Source: Pseudomonas viciae (lineage in GTDB: Bacteria > Pseudomonadota > Gammaproteobacteria > Pseudomonadales > Pseudomonadaceae). From it: a stretch of 64,000 nucleotides of DNA. The notes under the pieces are model-generated. The model did not search any database. It had not been told where the DNA came from and was given only the letters and a program-made list of their open reading frames with translations. The stretch is from positions 398,001 to 462,000 of the forward strand of contig NZ_CP035088.1 in the NCBI RefSeq assembly GCF_004786035.1, given 5' to 3'. A program made the position numbers and the translations under genes. Positions within the stretch are counted from its first letter, which is position 1. Every line of letters starts with the position of its first letter. Shown here piece after piece: positions 46,919 to 57,748 of this stretch.

Positions 46919-48655
46919 TTACATGCGCTCCAGGGTTTCCAGGCCCAGCAGTTCCAGGCCTTGCTTGAGCGTACGCCCGGTCAGCGCGGCGAGGCGCAGG
47001 CGGCTCTGCATTTGCTCTGGGGTTTGGGCGCTGAGGATCGGGCAGTTCTCGTAGAAGCTGGAGAACAGGCCGGCGACATCGTACAGGTATGCGCACAGCG
47101 TGTGCGGCGTGCCCTTGTCGGCGACGTTGTTCAGCACTTCACCGAACTGTGCCAGTTTCGCGGCCAGCTCCTGCTCGTGAGCGGCCTCAAGTACGATCTG
47201 GCCGTCCACTTCACTGAAACTCTTGCCGAGCTTGCGGAACACCCCTGCCACGCGGGTGTAGGCGTACAGCAGGTACGGCGCGGTGTTGCCTTCGAAATTG
47301 AGCATCTGGTCGAAGTTGAAGCTGTAGTCGCTGGTGCGGTGTTTGGACAGGTCGGCGTATTTCACCGCGTCGATGCCCACCACCTTGGCGATCTTGCGCA
47401 GTTCGTCCTCGGCCAGCTCCGGGTTCTTGCCCTTGACCAGGGTGTAGGCGCGGTCCTGGGCTTCGGTCAGCAGGTCGATCAGCTTCACCGTGCCGCCGTC
47501 ACGGGTCTTGAACGGACGACCGTCGGCACCGTTCATGGTGCCGAAGCCCATGTGTTCCATTTCCATCGGATGGGTCACGAAGCCGGCCAGGCGCGCCACT
47601 TCGAACACTTGCTGGAAGTGCAGGGCCTGACGCTGGTCGACGAAGTACAGAACCCGATCGGCCTTGAGCACGCGGTTGCGATAGCGCACGGCCGCCAGGT
47701 CAGTGGTGGCATACAGGTAGCCGCCGTCGGCCTTGACGATGATCACCGGCAGTGGCTCGTCGTCGGCGGTCTTGAACTGGTCGAGGAACACGCATTGGGC
47801 GCCGTTGCTTTCCACCAGCATGCCCTTGGCCTTGAGGTCGTTGACCACGTTGATCAGGTCATCGTTGTAGGCGCTTTCGCCCATCACGTCGGCCATGGTC
47901 AATTTGACGTTCAGCAGCTCGTAGATTTTCTGGCAGTGAGACAGGGAGATGTCCTTGAACTTGCTCCACAGCGCCAGGCACTCGGCGTCGCCGGCCTGCA
48001 GCTTGACCACCAGGCCACGGGCACGGTCGGCGAACTCGGGCGACTCGTCGAAGCGTTGCTTGGCGGCGCGGTAGAAGTTCTCCAGGTCCGACAGCTCATC
48101 GCTGGTAATCGGGTTTTCCTGCAGGTAGGCCATCAGCATGCCGAACTGGGTGCCCCAGTCGCCAACGTGGTTCTGGCGGATCACCGTGTCGCCGAGAAAC
48201 TCCAGGACCCGGGCCACGCCGTCGCCGATGATGGTCGAACGCAGATGACCGACGTGCATTTCCTTGGCGAGGTTGGGCGCCGAGAGATCGACCACGGTGC
48301 GCTGCAACGGGCCGGCCTTGCGCACGCCGATGCGCGCGTCGGCCAGGGCCGCGTCCAGGCGCGAGGCCAGGGCCTGGGTGTTCTGGAAGAAATTGATGAA
48401 GCCTGGGCCGGCAATGTCTGCCTTGCTGACGTTATCGTCGGCGGGCAGCGCGGCGATGATTTTCTCCGCCAGGTCCCGCGGTTTCATGCCGGCCGGTTTG
48501 GCGAGCATCATCGCGATGTTGCTGGCAAAGTCGCCGTGGGTCTTGTCGCGAGTGTTTTCGACCTGAATCGCCGGCGACAGGCCTTCTGGCAGCACACCTT
48601 CAGCGACGAGTTGGGTGATGGCTTGCTGGATGAGCTGGCGAATGGTGTCTTTCAT
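46919..48655 (-). CDS. argS: Arginine-tRNA ligase
   Basis: ArgS charges tRNA-Arg. The 578-residue class Ia synthetase has the N-terminal tRNA-recognition domain, the HIGH-type motif in [16 protein letters not shown], the KMSKS-equivalent region near [15 protein letters not shown], and the C-terminal anticodon-binding helical domain ending [12 protein letters not shown]. The start at 48655 ([12 protein letters not shown]) is preferred over one five codons upstream. It precedes the SPOR gene. Confidence 0.97.
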   Translation of the reverse strand: MKDTIRQLIQQAITQLVAEGVLPEGLSPAIQVENTRDKTHGDFASNIAMMLAKPAGMKPRDLAEKIIAALPADDNVSKADIAGPGFINFFQNTQALASRLDAALADARIGVRKAGPLQRTVVDLSAPNLAKEMHVGHLRSTIIGDGVARVLEFLGDTVIRQNHVGDWGTQFGMLMAYLQENPITSDELSDLENFYRAAKQRFDESPEFADRARGLVVKLQAGDAECLALWSKFKDISLSHCQKIYELLNVKLTMADVMGESAYNDDLINVVNDLKAKGMLVESNGAQCVFLDQFKTADDEPLPVIIVKADGGYLYATTDLAAVRYRNRVLKADRVLYFVDQRQALHFQQVFEVARLAGFVTHPMEMEHMGFGTMNGADGRPFKTRDGGTVKLIDLLTEAQDRAYTLVKGKNPELAEDELRKIAKVVGIDAVKYADLSKHRTSDYSFNFDQMLNFEGNTAPYLLYAYTRVAGVFRKLGKSFSEVDGQIVLEAAHEQELAAKLAQFGEVLNNVADKGTPHTLCAYLYDVAGLFSSFYENCPILSAQTPEQMQSRLRLAALTGRTLKQGLELLGLETLERM

Positions 48656-48835
48656 GGTCTTCTCTTTCAACCGCAGGCGCGGCGGCGCTTCGATGCGCTG
48701 GTGGAAAAACTGGGCATTATCCGTGGCGAAGGCGGGCTTGCCAACTGTAGCGGGTCGGGTGGGGATATGTGGTGACTATTCTTGGTGGCCTGGATGCACT
48801 CGGTCCACAGGGGGCAAAGCTTGCGCTCTGCTCAA

Positions 48836-51055
48836 TCAATACAAATCCACCGGATCCACATCCAGCGACCAGCGCACCGCCCGCCCGCTGGGCATCTGTT
48901 CCAACAGTAGCAGCCAGGCACTCAATAGCCGATGCAGCGGCGCCCGGGCATTGGCCTGTAATAAAAGTTGTGCCCGATAACGTCCGGCCCGCCGTTCCAT
49001 CGGAGCTGGCACCGGGCCCAATAGTTCGATGCCGGTGAGATTCTGTTGCGCGAGCAAACGCTCGGCCTCGCTGCAGGCCTCGTCGAGGAACGCTTCCGCT
49101 TGCCCCGGCTTGTGGGCTTCGGCCCGCAACAACGCCAAGTGCGCAAACGGCGGCAAGCCGGCGCCGCGCCGTTCGCTCAAGGCCTGCTCGGCGAAGGCGA
49201 AGTAGCCTTGCTCGGTCAGTTGGATCAGCAGTGGGTGGTCCGCCAGATGGGTCTGGATAATCACTTTGCCCGGCTCCTCGGCCCGCCCGGCGCGCCCGGC
49301 GACCTGGACGATCAACTGGGCCATGCGCTCGCTGGCGCGGAAGTCACCGGAGAACAGGCCGCCGTCGGCGTCGAGGATCGACACCAGCGTGACCCGGGGG
49401 AAGTGATGCCCTTTGGCGAGCATCTGCGTGCCCACCAGGATGCACGGCTGGCCCTTCTGGATCGTGGCGAACAGCTGGTTCATCGCATCCTTGCGCGACG
49501 TACTGTCGCGGTCCACCCGCAGTACCGGGTAATCGGGAAACAGGATGCCCAACCGCTCTTCGGCGCGCTCGGTGCCGGCGCCGACCGGGCGCAAGTCGAC
49601 TTTGCCGCATTGCGGGCAGTGCCTGGGCACCCGCTCGGCGTGGCCGCAATGGTGACAGCGCAGTTCGCCATGACGCTGATGCACGGTCATCCGCGCATCG
49701 CAGCGCTCGCAGCCGGACATCCAGCCGCAGTCATGGCACAGCAGGGTTGGGGCGAAACCCCGGCGGTTGAGAAACACCAGGACCTGTTGCCCGGCCGCCA
49801 GGGTCTGCCCGATGGCCTGTTGCATCGGCCCGGAAATGCCGCTGTCCAGCGGACGGCTTTTCACATCCAGGCGCAGGAAGCGCGGCTGCTTGGCACCGCC
49901 GGCCCGTTCGTTGAGGCGCAGCAGCCCGTAGCGGCCGGTGTAGGCGTTATGCAGGCTTTCCAGGGACGGTGTCGCCGAACCGAGGACGATGGGGATGTTT
50001 TCCTGGCGGGCGCGCACCAGCGCCAGGTCGCGGGCGTGGTAGCGCAGGCCTTCCTGCTGTTTATAGGAGCCGTCGTGTTCTTCGTCGATGATGATCAGAC
50101 CGGGGTTTTTCATCGGTGTGAACAGTGCCGAGCGGGTGCCGATGATGATGTCGGCCTCGCCGTCCCGGGCGGCGAGCCAGGCTTCCAGGCGTTCGCGGTC
50201 GTTGACCGCCGAGTGCACCAGGGCGATCCGGGCGTTGAAGCGTTGCTCGAAGCGCGCCAGGGTTTGCGGGCCGAGGTTGATTTCCGGAATCAGTACCAGG
50301 GCTTGCTTGCCGGCTTCCAGGGTCTGGCGGATCAGCTGCAGATAGACTTCGGTCTTACCGCTGCCGGTGACGCCCGCCAGCAGAAAGGCGTGATAACTGT
50401 CGAAACCTGCGCGAATTGCCTCGCAAGCGGCCCGCTGCTCAGCGTTGAGCGGCAGTTCCGGCTGGGCCAGCCAATGTTCATGGCGCAGGCCCGGGGCATG
50501 CCTGCGCACTTCTACCTGGACCAGGTCCTTGGCCAGCAGCAGATCGAGGCTGTCCTTGCTGAGCATCAGTTTGCTCAGCAACTGATGGGCCACGCCGTGG
50601 GGGTGCTGGGCCAGAGTCGCCAAGGCCTCGCGCTGGCGCGGGGCGCGGGCGATGCGCGGGTCGTCCATCGAAGCGCCCGGCGCCACTGACCAGAACCGCT
50701 CCTGGCGCGCCTCGGCCGGTTCGCCCTGGCGCAGCAGCACCGGCAGCGCCCAGCTCAGCGTGTCGCCGAGGCTGTGCTGATAATACTGGGAGGTCCACAG
50801 GCACAGCTTGAACAGCGCCGCGGGCAGCGGTGGCGTGGCATCGAGCAGGGCCAGGGCCGGTTTGAGCTTGTCGGCCGGCACTTCGCTGTGGTCGGTGACC
50901 TCCACCAGAATTCCGATCATTTCCCGTCGGCCGAATGGCACCCGCAGACGCATGCCCGGGTGCAACTGGGCGCGCAGGACCCCGGCCGGGGCGCGGTAGT
51001 CGAACAGGCGGCGCAGGGGCGAAGGCAGGGCGAGGCGCAGGATGGCGTCGGGCAC
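48836..51055 (-). CDS. priA: Primosomal replication protein N' (PriA helicase)
   Basis: PriA restarts stalled replication forks. The 739-residue protein has a DNA-binding N-terminal domain (LRLALPSPLRRLFDYRAPAG), Walker A GVTGSGKTEVYL, the DEEHDGSYKQ box, eight zinc-binding Cys residues (CHDCGWMSGCERCDA and CHHCGH through CPQCGK), and helicase motifs VGTQMLAKGHHFP and VAGRAGR. The gap to argS is about 180 bases. Confidence 0.97.
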   Translation of the reverse strand: MPDAILRLALPSPLRRLFDYRAPAGVLRAQLHPGMRLRVPFGRREMIGILVEVTDHSEVPADKLKPALALLDATPPLPAALFKLCLWTSQYYQHSLGDTLSWALPVLLRQGEPAEARQERFWSVAPGASMDDPRIARAPRQREALATLAQHPHGVAHQLLSKLMLSKDSLDLLLAKDLVQVEVRRHAPGLRHEHWLAQPELPLNAEQRAACEAIRAGFDSYHAFLLAGVTGSGKTEVYLQLIRQTLEAGKQALVLIPEINLGPQTLARFEQRFNARIALVHSAVNDRERLEAWLAARDGEADIIIGTRSALFTPMKNPGLIIIDEEHDGSYKQQEGLRYHARDLALVRARQENIPIVLGSATPSLESLHNAYTGRYGLLRLNERAGGAKQPRFLRLDVKSRPLDSGISGPMQQAIGQTLAAGQQVLVFLNRRGFAPTLLCHDCGWMSGCERCDARMTVHQRHGELRCHHCGHAERVPRHCPQCGKVDLRPVGAGTERAEERLGILFPDYPVLRVDRDSTSRKDAMNQLFATIQKGQPCILVGTQMLAKGHHFPRVTLVSILDADGGLFSGDFRASERMAQLIVQVAGRAGRAEEPGKVIIQTHLADHPLLIQLTEQGYFAFAEQALSERRGAGLPPFAHLALLRAEAHKPGQAEAFLDEACSEAERLLAQQNLTGIELLGPVPAPMERRAGRYRAQLLLQANARAPLHRLLSAWLLLLEQMPSGRAVRWSLDVDPVDLY

Positions 51056-51104
51056 GCGGGGGATCTCGGTAGGCGGACAAATTCGCAGGGCTGAGCGCGA
51101 TTCA

Positions 51105-51198
51105 ATGTGGGAGCGAGCTTGCTCGCGATTAGCGGTGGGTCAGTCACGGTGATGTCGATTGTACCGTCGCTATCGCGAGCAAGCTCGCTCCCACAGGG
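51105..51198. repeat. REPIN between priA and rpmE
   Basis: GTGGGAGCGAGCTTGCTCGC and its inverted copy, about 45 bases apart, lie between the divergent priA and rpmE genes. Confidence 0.9.
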
Positions 51199-51247
51199 AT
51201 TGTGCTTGAGGGCGCGAGCCTAGCAGACGGTTGGTATAAGCGACAGC

Positions 51248-51275
51248 TTGCGCGAATGACGATGTCTGGTAGAAT
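51248..51275 (+). promoter_or_regulatory. Sigma-70 promoter of rpmE
   Basis: TTGCGC (51248-51253), 16 bases, TAGAAT (51270-51275), about 70 bases before the rpmE ATG. A GC-rich segment (CCGCGGCC) follows the -10 box, as in stringently controlled ribosomal promoters. Confidence 0.65.
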
Positions 51276-51345
51276 CCGCGGCCTAATTACGTGCGGTATT
51301 CAACAATAGTGTTGGGTGGCGGCACGCTAGCCTGAGGAAAACAGC

Positions 51346-51570
51346 ATGAAAACCGATATCCATCCAGAATACCCGGCCATTGCCGTAACTTGCAGCTGCG
51401 GCAACAAGTTCGAAACTCGTTCGACCTACGGCAAAGCCCTGGCGATCGACGTTTGCAACGAATGCCACCCGTTCTACACCGGTAAGCAAAAGACTCTGGA
51501 TACCGGCGGCCGCGTTCAGAAGTTCGCCGATCGTTTCGGTGCTTTCGGCAAAGCTGCTCCAAAAGCCTGA
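51346..51570 (+). CDS. rpmE: 50S ribosomal protein L31 (zinc form)
   Basis: L31 bridges the 50S and 30S subunits. The 74-residue protein is the Cys-containing (C+) form, with Cys16, Cys18, Cys37 and Cys40 ([22 protein letters not shown]). An alternative zinc-free paralogue would be expected elsewhere. It has its own promoter and a terminator that lies inside the next gene. Confidence 0.97.
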   Translation: MKTDIHPEYPAIAVTCSCGNKFETRSTYGKALAIDVCNECHPFYTGKQKTLDTGGRVQKFADRFGAFGKAAPKA

Positions 51571-51581
51571 GGCTGATCATT

Positions 51582-52397
51582 TTGGAAAGTCGTTCCGGCT
51601 TCTCCAGACTGATGAAGAAGGCGCCCCTTGTGGGCGCCTTTTTTGTGTCTGTGATTTGGTTGTCCAGTGCCCAGGCCTTCTGTCCGACACCGGGCAGCCT
51701 GACGTCCGTCGCGGTACAGCGGGTCGTGGATGGCGATACCTTGCGCCTGGCCGATGGGCGCAATGTGCGCATGATTGGCTTGAACACGCCTGAGCTGGGT
51801 AAGCGGGGTCGTTCCGACGAGCCGTTCGCCGTGGTTGCTCGCAAGCGCCTGGAAGCGTTGGTAGGCGCCAGCAACGGGCGCGTCGGTTTGTTGCTGGGTA
51901 AAGAGCGCAAGGATCGCTACGGTCGCACGCTGGCCCATGTCTATGGCGCCGATGGCACTAACTTCGAAGCGCAGCTGCTCGCCGAAGGCCTCGGTTTCCA
52001 GGTGGCGGTCGCGCCGAACGTTGATTTGGTCAGTTGCCAGCACGCCGCCGAACGCGTTGCTCGTCAGGCCAGGCTTGGGGTGTGGCGGCAATCACCTGTA
52101 CTCAAAGCTGCGCAGATAAGCGCCTCCGGTTTCGTCTTGCTCAGTGGCCGTGTGAGCAAGGTTCAGCGCAATCGTGGTGGCGTTTGGATCGAGTTGCAGG
52201 ACTCGGTTGTATTGCGCGTTGCACCCACTTTGCTCGCGCAGTTCGACGTCGCAGTTCTTGAAACGCTCAAGGGCAAACACGTCGAGGCGCGTGGTTGGGT
52301 GCTCGATCGTTCACGCCAAGGTGGTTTGAAATCCGGACAGGCGCGCTGGTTGCTGCCTTTGACCGATCCCGCCATGTTAAGCGTGATATCTCAATAA
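51582..52397 (+). CDS. Secreted thermonuclease-like (SNase-fold) protein
   Basis: This 271-residue protein has an N-terminal signal peptide (KKAPLVGAFFVSVIWLSSAQA) and a staphylococcal-nuclease domain: VQRVVDGDTLRL (metal Asp), IGLNTPELGKRG (catalytic-type Glu), GKERKDRYGRTLAHVY (Arg) and QLLAEGLGFQV. The C-terminal 100 residues form a second domain (ASGFVLLSGRVSKVQRNRGG) resembling an OB-type module. The TTG at 51582 has GAGG nine bases upstream; the ATG at 51612 starts cleanly at the signal peptide but lacks a ribosome site. An intrinsic terminator for rpmE lies within codons for the signal peptide, so expression may depend on read-through. Confidence 0.85.
   Translation: MESRSGFSRLMKKAPLVGAFFVSVIWLSSAQAFCPTPGSLTSVAVQRVVDGDTLRLADGRNVRMIGLNTPELGKRGRSDEPFAVVARKRLEALVGASNGRVGLLLGKERKDRYGRTLAHVYGADGTNFEAQLLAEGLGFQVAVAPNVDLVSCQHAAERVARQARLGVWRQSPVLKAAQISASGFVLLSGRVSKVQRNRGGVWIELQDSVVLRVAPTLLAQFDVAVLETLKGKHVEARGWVLDRSRQGGLKSGQARWLLPLTDPAMLSVISQ
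51618..51645 (+). terminator. rpmE terminator embedded in the nuclease coding sequence
   Basis: AAGGCGCCC (51618-51626), loop CTTGT, GGGCGCCTT (51632-51640), then TTTT; a perfect nine-base-pair stem with a T-run. It lies about 50 bases after the rpmE stop and codes in frame for KKAPLVGAFF of the nuclease signal peptide. Confidence 0.85.
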
Positions 52398-52505
52398 AAA
52401 TTGTAGACATTTTCATGCTTGATTGTATGCATGTAGCCCCTGTGTTTAGCGGCCCTTGGCCCAAAGTCGTAGGGCTGGGCGCTTGACAGGGGTGACTGGT
52501 CAGTC

Positions 52506-52534
52506 TTGTCGGGACTTTGCGAGGCGCGTATCCT
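52506..52534 (+). promoter_or_regulatory. Probable sigma-70 promoter of the malic enzyme gene
   Basis: TTGTCG (52506-52511), 17 bases, TATCCT (52529-52534), about 44 bases before the ATG. A TTGACA at 52483 lacks a good -10 partner. Confidence 0.45.
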
Positions 52535-52577
52535 CGGCGGTCCGTCTGTCCAACACAGTAAAAAGCGGAATGCCCAC

Positions 52578-53846
52578 ATGTCTGATCTGAAAACTGCCGC
52601 TCTCGAATATCACGCTAATCCTCGTCCAGGGAAGCTGAGTGTCGAGCTCACCAAGGCCACCGCTACTGCCCGCGATCTGTCGCTGGCCTACAGCCCCGGC
52701 GTAGCCGAACCGGTACGCGAAATTGCTCGCGACCCTGAACTGGCCTACAGATACACCGGCAAGGGCAACCTGGTGGCAGTCATTTCCGATGGCACCGCGA
52801 TCCTCGGCCTGGGTAACCTTGGCCCACTGGCTTCCAAGCCAGTCATGGAAGGCAAGGGCGTGCTGTTCAAGCGCTTCGCCGGTATCGACGTGTTCGACAT
52901 CGAAGTTGACTCCGAAAGCCCGCAAGCCTTCATCGACACCGTCAAGCGTATCTCCATTACTTTCGGCGGCATCAACCTGGAAGACATCAAGGCCCCTGAG
53001 TGCTTCGAGATCGAGCGCGCCCTGATCGAGCAATGCGACATTCCGGTGTTCCATGATGACCAGCACGGTACCGCGATCGTGACCGCGGCCGGCATGATCA
53101 ACGCCCTGGAAATTGCTGGCAAAACCCTGCCTGAAGCCAAGATCGTCTGCCTCGGCGCCGGCGCTGCGGCCATCTCCTGCATGAAGTTGCTGGTGAGCAT
53201 GGGCGCCAAGATCGAAAACATCTTCATGGTCGACCGTACCGGCGTGATCCACTCCGGCCGTGACGACCTGAACCAGTACAAGGCCGTGTTTGCCCACGCG
53301 ACCGACAAGCGCTCCCTGGCGGACGCGCTGGACGGTGCCGATGTGTTCGTCGGCCTGTCGGGTCCGAACCTGCTGAGCGCGGAAAACCTGCTGCGCATGG
53401 CGCCGAACCCAATCGTGTTCGCATGCTCGAACCCGGACCCGGAGATCTCTCCGGAACTGGCTCACGCTACCCGCAACGACGTGATCATGGCCACCGGCCG
53501 TTCGGACTACCCGAACCAGGTCAACAACGTACTGGGCTTCCCGTTCATCTTCCGCGGTGCCCTGGACGTTCGCGCCAAGCGCATCAACGAAGAAATGAAA
53601 GTCGCGGCAGCCAACGCCCTGCGCGAACTGGCCAAGCTGCCGGTGCCTCAGGAAGTGTGCGACGCCTACGGCGGCATCAAGTTGGAATTCGGTCGTGAGT
53701 ACATCATTCCGAAACCAATGGACGCCCGCCTGATCACCCTGATCTCCGACGCCGTGGCCAAGGCCGCGATCGAGACTGGCGTGGCCACCCTGCCGTATCC
53801 GAAGAACTACCCGCTCAAGAGCGTGGATGACGTGTTCAACGGCTAA
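52578..53846 (+). CDS. maeB: Malic enzyme (MaeB-type, without phosphotransacetylase domain)
   Basis: Malic enzyme oxidatively decarboxylates malate to pyruvate and makes NAD(P)H. The 422-residue protein has LSLAYSPGVAEPVREIA, TGKGNLVAVISDGTAILGLGNLG, the metal-binding DIFHDDQHGT equivalent (IPVFHDDQHGTAIV) and the nucleotide fold VCLGAGAAAISC. It ends after the malic domain; the roughly 330-residue phosphotransacetylase-like domain of E. coli MaeB is absent, as in other Pseudomonas. The frame opens earlier, but the ATG at 52578 gives the family start. Cofactor preference cannot be told. Confidence 0.93.
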   Translation: MSDLKTAALEYHANPRPGKLSVELTKATATARDLSLAYSPGVAEPVREIARDPELAYRYTGKGNLVAVISDGTAILGLGNLGPLASKPVMEGKGVLFKRFAGIDVFDIEVDSESPQAFIDTVKRISITFGGINLEDIKAPECFEIERALIEQCDIPVFHDDQHGTAIVTAAGMINALEIAGKTLPEAKIVCLGAGAAAISCMKLLVSMGAKIENIFMVDRTGVIHSGRDDLNQYKAVFAHATDKRSLADALDGADVFVGLSGPNLLSAENLLRMAPNPIVFACSNPDPEISPELAHATRNDVIMATGRSDYPNQVNNVLGFPFIFRGALDVRAKRINEEMKVAAANALRELAKLPVPQEVCDAYGGIKLEFGREYIIPKPMDARLITLISDAVAKAAIETGVATLPYPKNYPLKSVDDVFNG

Positions 53847-53865
53847 ACCGTTGTAGCGCTTCAAC

Positions 53866-53900
53866 GAAAAACCCCGGCTCGTGTGAGTCGGGGTTTTTTA
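53866..53900 (+). terminator. Intrinsic terminator of maeB
   Basis: AAACCCCGGCTC and GAGTCGGGGTTT form the stem with one mismatch, followed by TTTATT, about 20 bases after the stop. Confidence 0.9.
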
Positions 53901-53931
53901 TTGGCCACCGGTTGTGTATGACCACCACAAA

Positions 53932-53970
53932 CCCCTGTGGGAGCGAGCAAGCTCGGCTCCCACAGGGATA
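53932..53970. repeat. REP palindrome between maeB and ponA
   Basis: CCCTGTGGGAGCGAGC and GCTCGGCTCCCACAGGG form a compact hairpin with a very short loop. Confidence 0.8.
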
Positions 53971-53981
53971 GTGCGGTTCAA

Positions 53982-54016
53982 AAAAGCCCCGCACTTCTTG
54001 CGAAGGCGGGGCTTTC
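53982..54016 (-). terminator. Intrinsic terminator of ponA
   Basis: Read on the minus strand, AAAGCCCCGC...GCGGGGCTTT is followed by TTTGAACC, about 15 bases after the ponA stop. Together with the maeB terminator it closes the convergent pair. Confidence 0.85.
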
Positions 54017-54030
54017 AAGATTGTCGCTGA

Positions 54031-56478
54031 TCAGAACAAATCCATCGGCGCCGCTTCGTCCGCCGGCAGCGGGCTGCCTGGCGCAACGCCGTTGCCCAGC
54101 TCGTTGACCGATGGCGGGGTGTCTTCGCTCTTGAACAGTTCGAAGTACGCCCCTGGGGTGCCTGGCGTGGCCGCACGGCCGCTGACCGGGTCGACCCGCA
54201 GGCTGAGGATGCCTTCCGGCTCCGGCTGGGTGTGAGGCGGCTTGTCCTTGAGGGCCGCGCCCATGTAACTCATCCAGATCGGCAGTGCGACCGTGCCACC
54301 GAACTCGCGACGGCCCAGGCTTTCGGGCTGGTCGAAACCGGTCCAGACGGTGGTCACGTAATCAGCGTTATAGCCCGAGAACCAGGCGTCCTTGGATTCG
54401 TTGGTGGTGCCGGTCTTGCCCGCCAGGTCGGTGCGGCCCAGGGCCAGGGCGCGGCGACCGGTGCCGAGCTTGATCACGTCCTGCAGCATGCTGTTGAGGA
54501 TGTAGGTGGTACGGCCATCGACAATGCGCTCGGCGATGGCCGGCGCTTGCGGTAGCGCCGGGGCCGTCGTGGCTTCGCCCGGGGTCGCATTGACCGTGAA
54601 CGTCTCGGCGGCCGGCGCGGCAACACCATCGCTGGCCTGCTCGCCGGTAGGCACGCGAGGCGGGTTGGCGACGAACAGCGTCTCACCGTTACGACTTTCG
54701 ATCTTGTCGATGATGTAGGGGGTGATTTTGTATCCGCCGTTGGCGAAGCTGCTCCAGCCCGTGGCGATTTCCATCGGTGTCAGGGTCGCGGTGCCCAGGG
54801 CCAGGGACAGGTTGCGCGGCAGGTCCTGCTTGTTGAAGCCGAACTTGCTGATGTAGTCGATGGTGCGATCCACGCCCAGCGCCTGCAACAGGCGGATCGA
54901 TACCAGGTTGCGGGATTTGTACAACGCTTCGCGCAGGCGGATCGGGCCCAGGAACGTGTTGGTGTCGTTCTTCGGTCGCCAGACCTTGTCCAGGTATTCA
55001 TCGACGAACACGATCGGCGCATCGTTCACCAGGCTGGCGGCGGTGTAACCATTGTCCAGGGCGGCGCTGTAGACGAATGGCTTGAAGCTCGAACCTGGCT
55101 GGCGCTTAGCCTGCAGTGCGCGGTTGTAGTTGCTCTGCTCGAAGGCGAAGCCACCCACCAACGAGCGGATGGCGCCGTTCTGCGGGTCAAGGGACACCAG
55201 TGCACCTTGGGCGGCGGGAATCTGATTGAACTTGAGGGTATTGTCCGCCTGGCGTTGCACCCGGATCAGATCGCCAACCTGGGCAACGTCAGACGGCTGC
55301 CGGGGGTTGGGCCCCATGCTGTTGGTATTGAGGAACGGGCGCGCCCATTTCATGGTGTCCCAGGCCACGTGTTCTTCCAGCTCGCCGTTGCGGGTCAGGA
55401 CCTTGAGGCCGTCCTTGTCCACCGAAGTGACAATGGCAGGTTCCAGGCCGCTGATGGCGCGCTGCTTGGTCAGCTCCAGGGCCCAGGCTTCCTTGGTCTT
55501 GCCCGGCAGGCGCGACTCAGGTCCACGATAGCCATGGCGCTGGTCGTAGCTCATCAGGCCCTCGTGCAGGGCGGTGTTGGCCATTTCCTGCAAATTGCTC
55601 GGTACTGTGGTGGTTACGCGAAAACCTTCGGTGTAGGCGTCGCTGCCATAGCGGCCGACCATCTCGGCACGGGCCATCTCGGCGATGTACGGCGCGTTCA
55701 CTTCCGGGGTCGGTACGTGATAGCTGGCGTTCAATGGCTCGTTGATCGCCATGGTGTAGTCGGCTTCGCTGATCTTGCCGAGCTTGTACATGCGCCCCAG
55801 GATCCAGTCGCGACGTTCCTTGCTGCGTGTCGGGTTGGCCAGTGGGTTGAAGCGCGACGGTGCCTTGGGCAGGCCGGCGATCATCGCCATCTGCGCCAGG
55901 CTCACATCACGGATCGACTTGCCGTAATACACCTGCGCCGCCGCCTCGATGCCGTAGGCGCGGTTACCCAGGTAAATCTTGTTTACGTACAGCTCGAGGA
56001 TTTCATCCTTGGTCAGCTGCCGCTCGATTTGCAGGGCCAGGAGGATTTCGGTGGTCTTGCGCGAGAAGCTGCGCTCACTGGTCAGGAAGAAGTTCTTGGC
56101 GACCTGCATGGTGATGGTGCTGCCGCCGGACTGGATGTGACCGCTCTTGATCAACTGGCTGGCGGCTCGCATGAGGCTGCCCGGGTCGACGCCATAGTGA
56201 TTGGCGAAGTTGTCGTCTTCAGCACTTAGTAACGCATTGATGAAATTGGGGGGAATGTCGGCGAAACGGATCGGCGTGCGGCGCATCTCGCCAAATTCGG
56301 CGATCAACTTGTTGTCGCTGCTGTACACCCGCAGGGGAATCTGCAACTGAATACTTCTCAGCGCCTCCACGGACGGTAAACCCGGACTAAGGTAAAGAAA
56401 CGCACCGCTCAGACCCAAGAGCAGTCCGCAGAAAACGGCGACGATGGACCATCCGAAAAATTTCAGCAGACGAATCAA
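54031..56478 (-). CDS. ponA: Penicillin-binding protein 1A
   Basis: PBP1A is a bifunctional peptidoglycan glycosyltransferase and transpeptidase. The 815-residue protein has an N-terminal membrane anchor (FGWSIVAVFCGLLLGLSGAFLY), the GT51 domain (SAEDDNFANHYGVDPGSLMRA; GGSTITMQVAKN), an OB-like insertion, then the transpeptidase motifs SxxK (PGSSFKPFVY), SxN (YKSRNLVS) and KTG (AGKTGTTNESKDAW). A TTG at 56478 (MIRLLKFFGW) gives the family length; the frame is open to an ATG at 56547, so the start is uncertain. It is divergent from pilM, the standard Pseudomonas arrangement. Confidence 0.94.
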   Translation of the reverse strand: MIRLLKFFGWSIVAVFCGLLLGLSGAFLYLSPGLPSVEALRSIQLQIPLRVYSSDNKLIAEFGEMRRTPIRFADIPPNFINALLSAEDDNFANHYGVDPGSLMRAASQLIKSGHIQSGGSTITMQVAKNFFLTSERSFSRKTTEILLALQIERQLTKDEILELYVNKIYLGNRAYGIEAAAQVYYGKSIRDVSLAQMAMIAGLPKAPSRFNPLANPTRSKERRDWILGRMYKLGKISEADYTMAINEPLNASYHVPTPEVNAPYIAEMARAEMVGRYGSDAYTEGFRVTTTVPSNLQEMANTALHEGLMSYDQRHGYRGPESRLPGKTKEAWALELTKQRAISGLEPAIVTSVDKDGLKVLTRNGELEEHVAWDTMKWARPFLNTNSMGPNPRQPSDVAQVGDLIRVQRQADNTLKFNQIPAAQGALVSLDPQNGAIRSLVGGFAFEQSNYNRALQAKRQPGSSFKPFVYSAALDNGYTAASLVNDAPIVFVDEYLDKVWRPKNDTNTFLGPIRLREALYKSRNLVSIRLLQALGVDRTIDYISKFGFNKQDLPRNLSLALGTATLTPMEIATGWSSFANGGYKITPYIIDKIESRNGETLFVANPPRVPTGEQASDGVAAPAAETFTVNATPGEATTAPALPQAPAIAERIVDGRTTYILNSMLQDVIKLGTGRRALALGRTDLAGKTGTTNESKDAWFSGYNADYVTTVWTGFDQPESLGRREFGGTVALPIWMSYMGAALKDKPPHTQPEPEGILSLRVDPVSGRAATPGTPGAYFELFKSEDTPPSVNELGNGVAPGSPLPADEAAPMDLF

Positions 56479-56656
56479 GGCTTTTGGATATCCAGGCAAA
56501 GAATGAAAAAGGCGCCAGGTGCAGGGAAGGACCCGTGCGAGCAACAAAGCGAAAAAAAACGCTGGGCATTATAAGCATTTTTTTTCGTCGAAAACGCCAT
56601 CCGGACGTCCGTCGGGCCGGGGTGATTGAACGCAATGCATATTAGAGAGTCCGTAA

Positions 56657-57747
<1,091 letters not shown>

Positions 57748-57748
<1 letters not shown>

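Noticed and set aside
46889..48775. 628-codon plus-strand frame opposite argS
   Set aside because: Antisense shadow; the minus strand encodes a complete ArgS.
56..53970. Recurrent GTGGGAGC repeats as a possible CRISPR array
   Set aside because: They are dispersed single or paired palindromes in separate gaps, not regularly spaced direct repeats.
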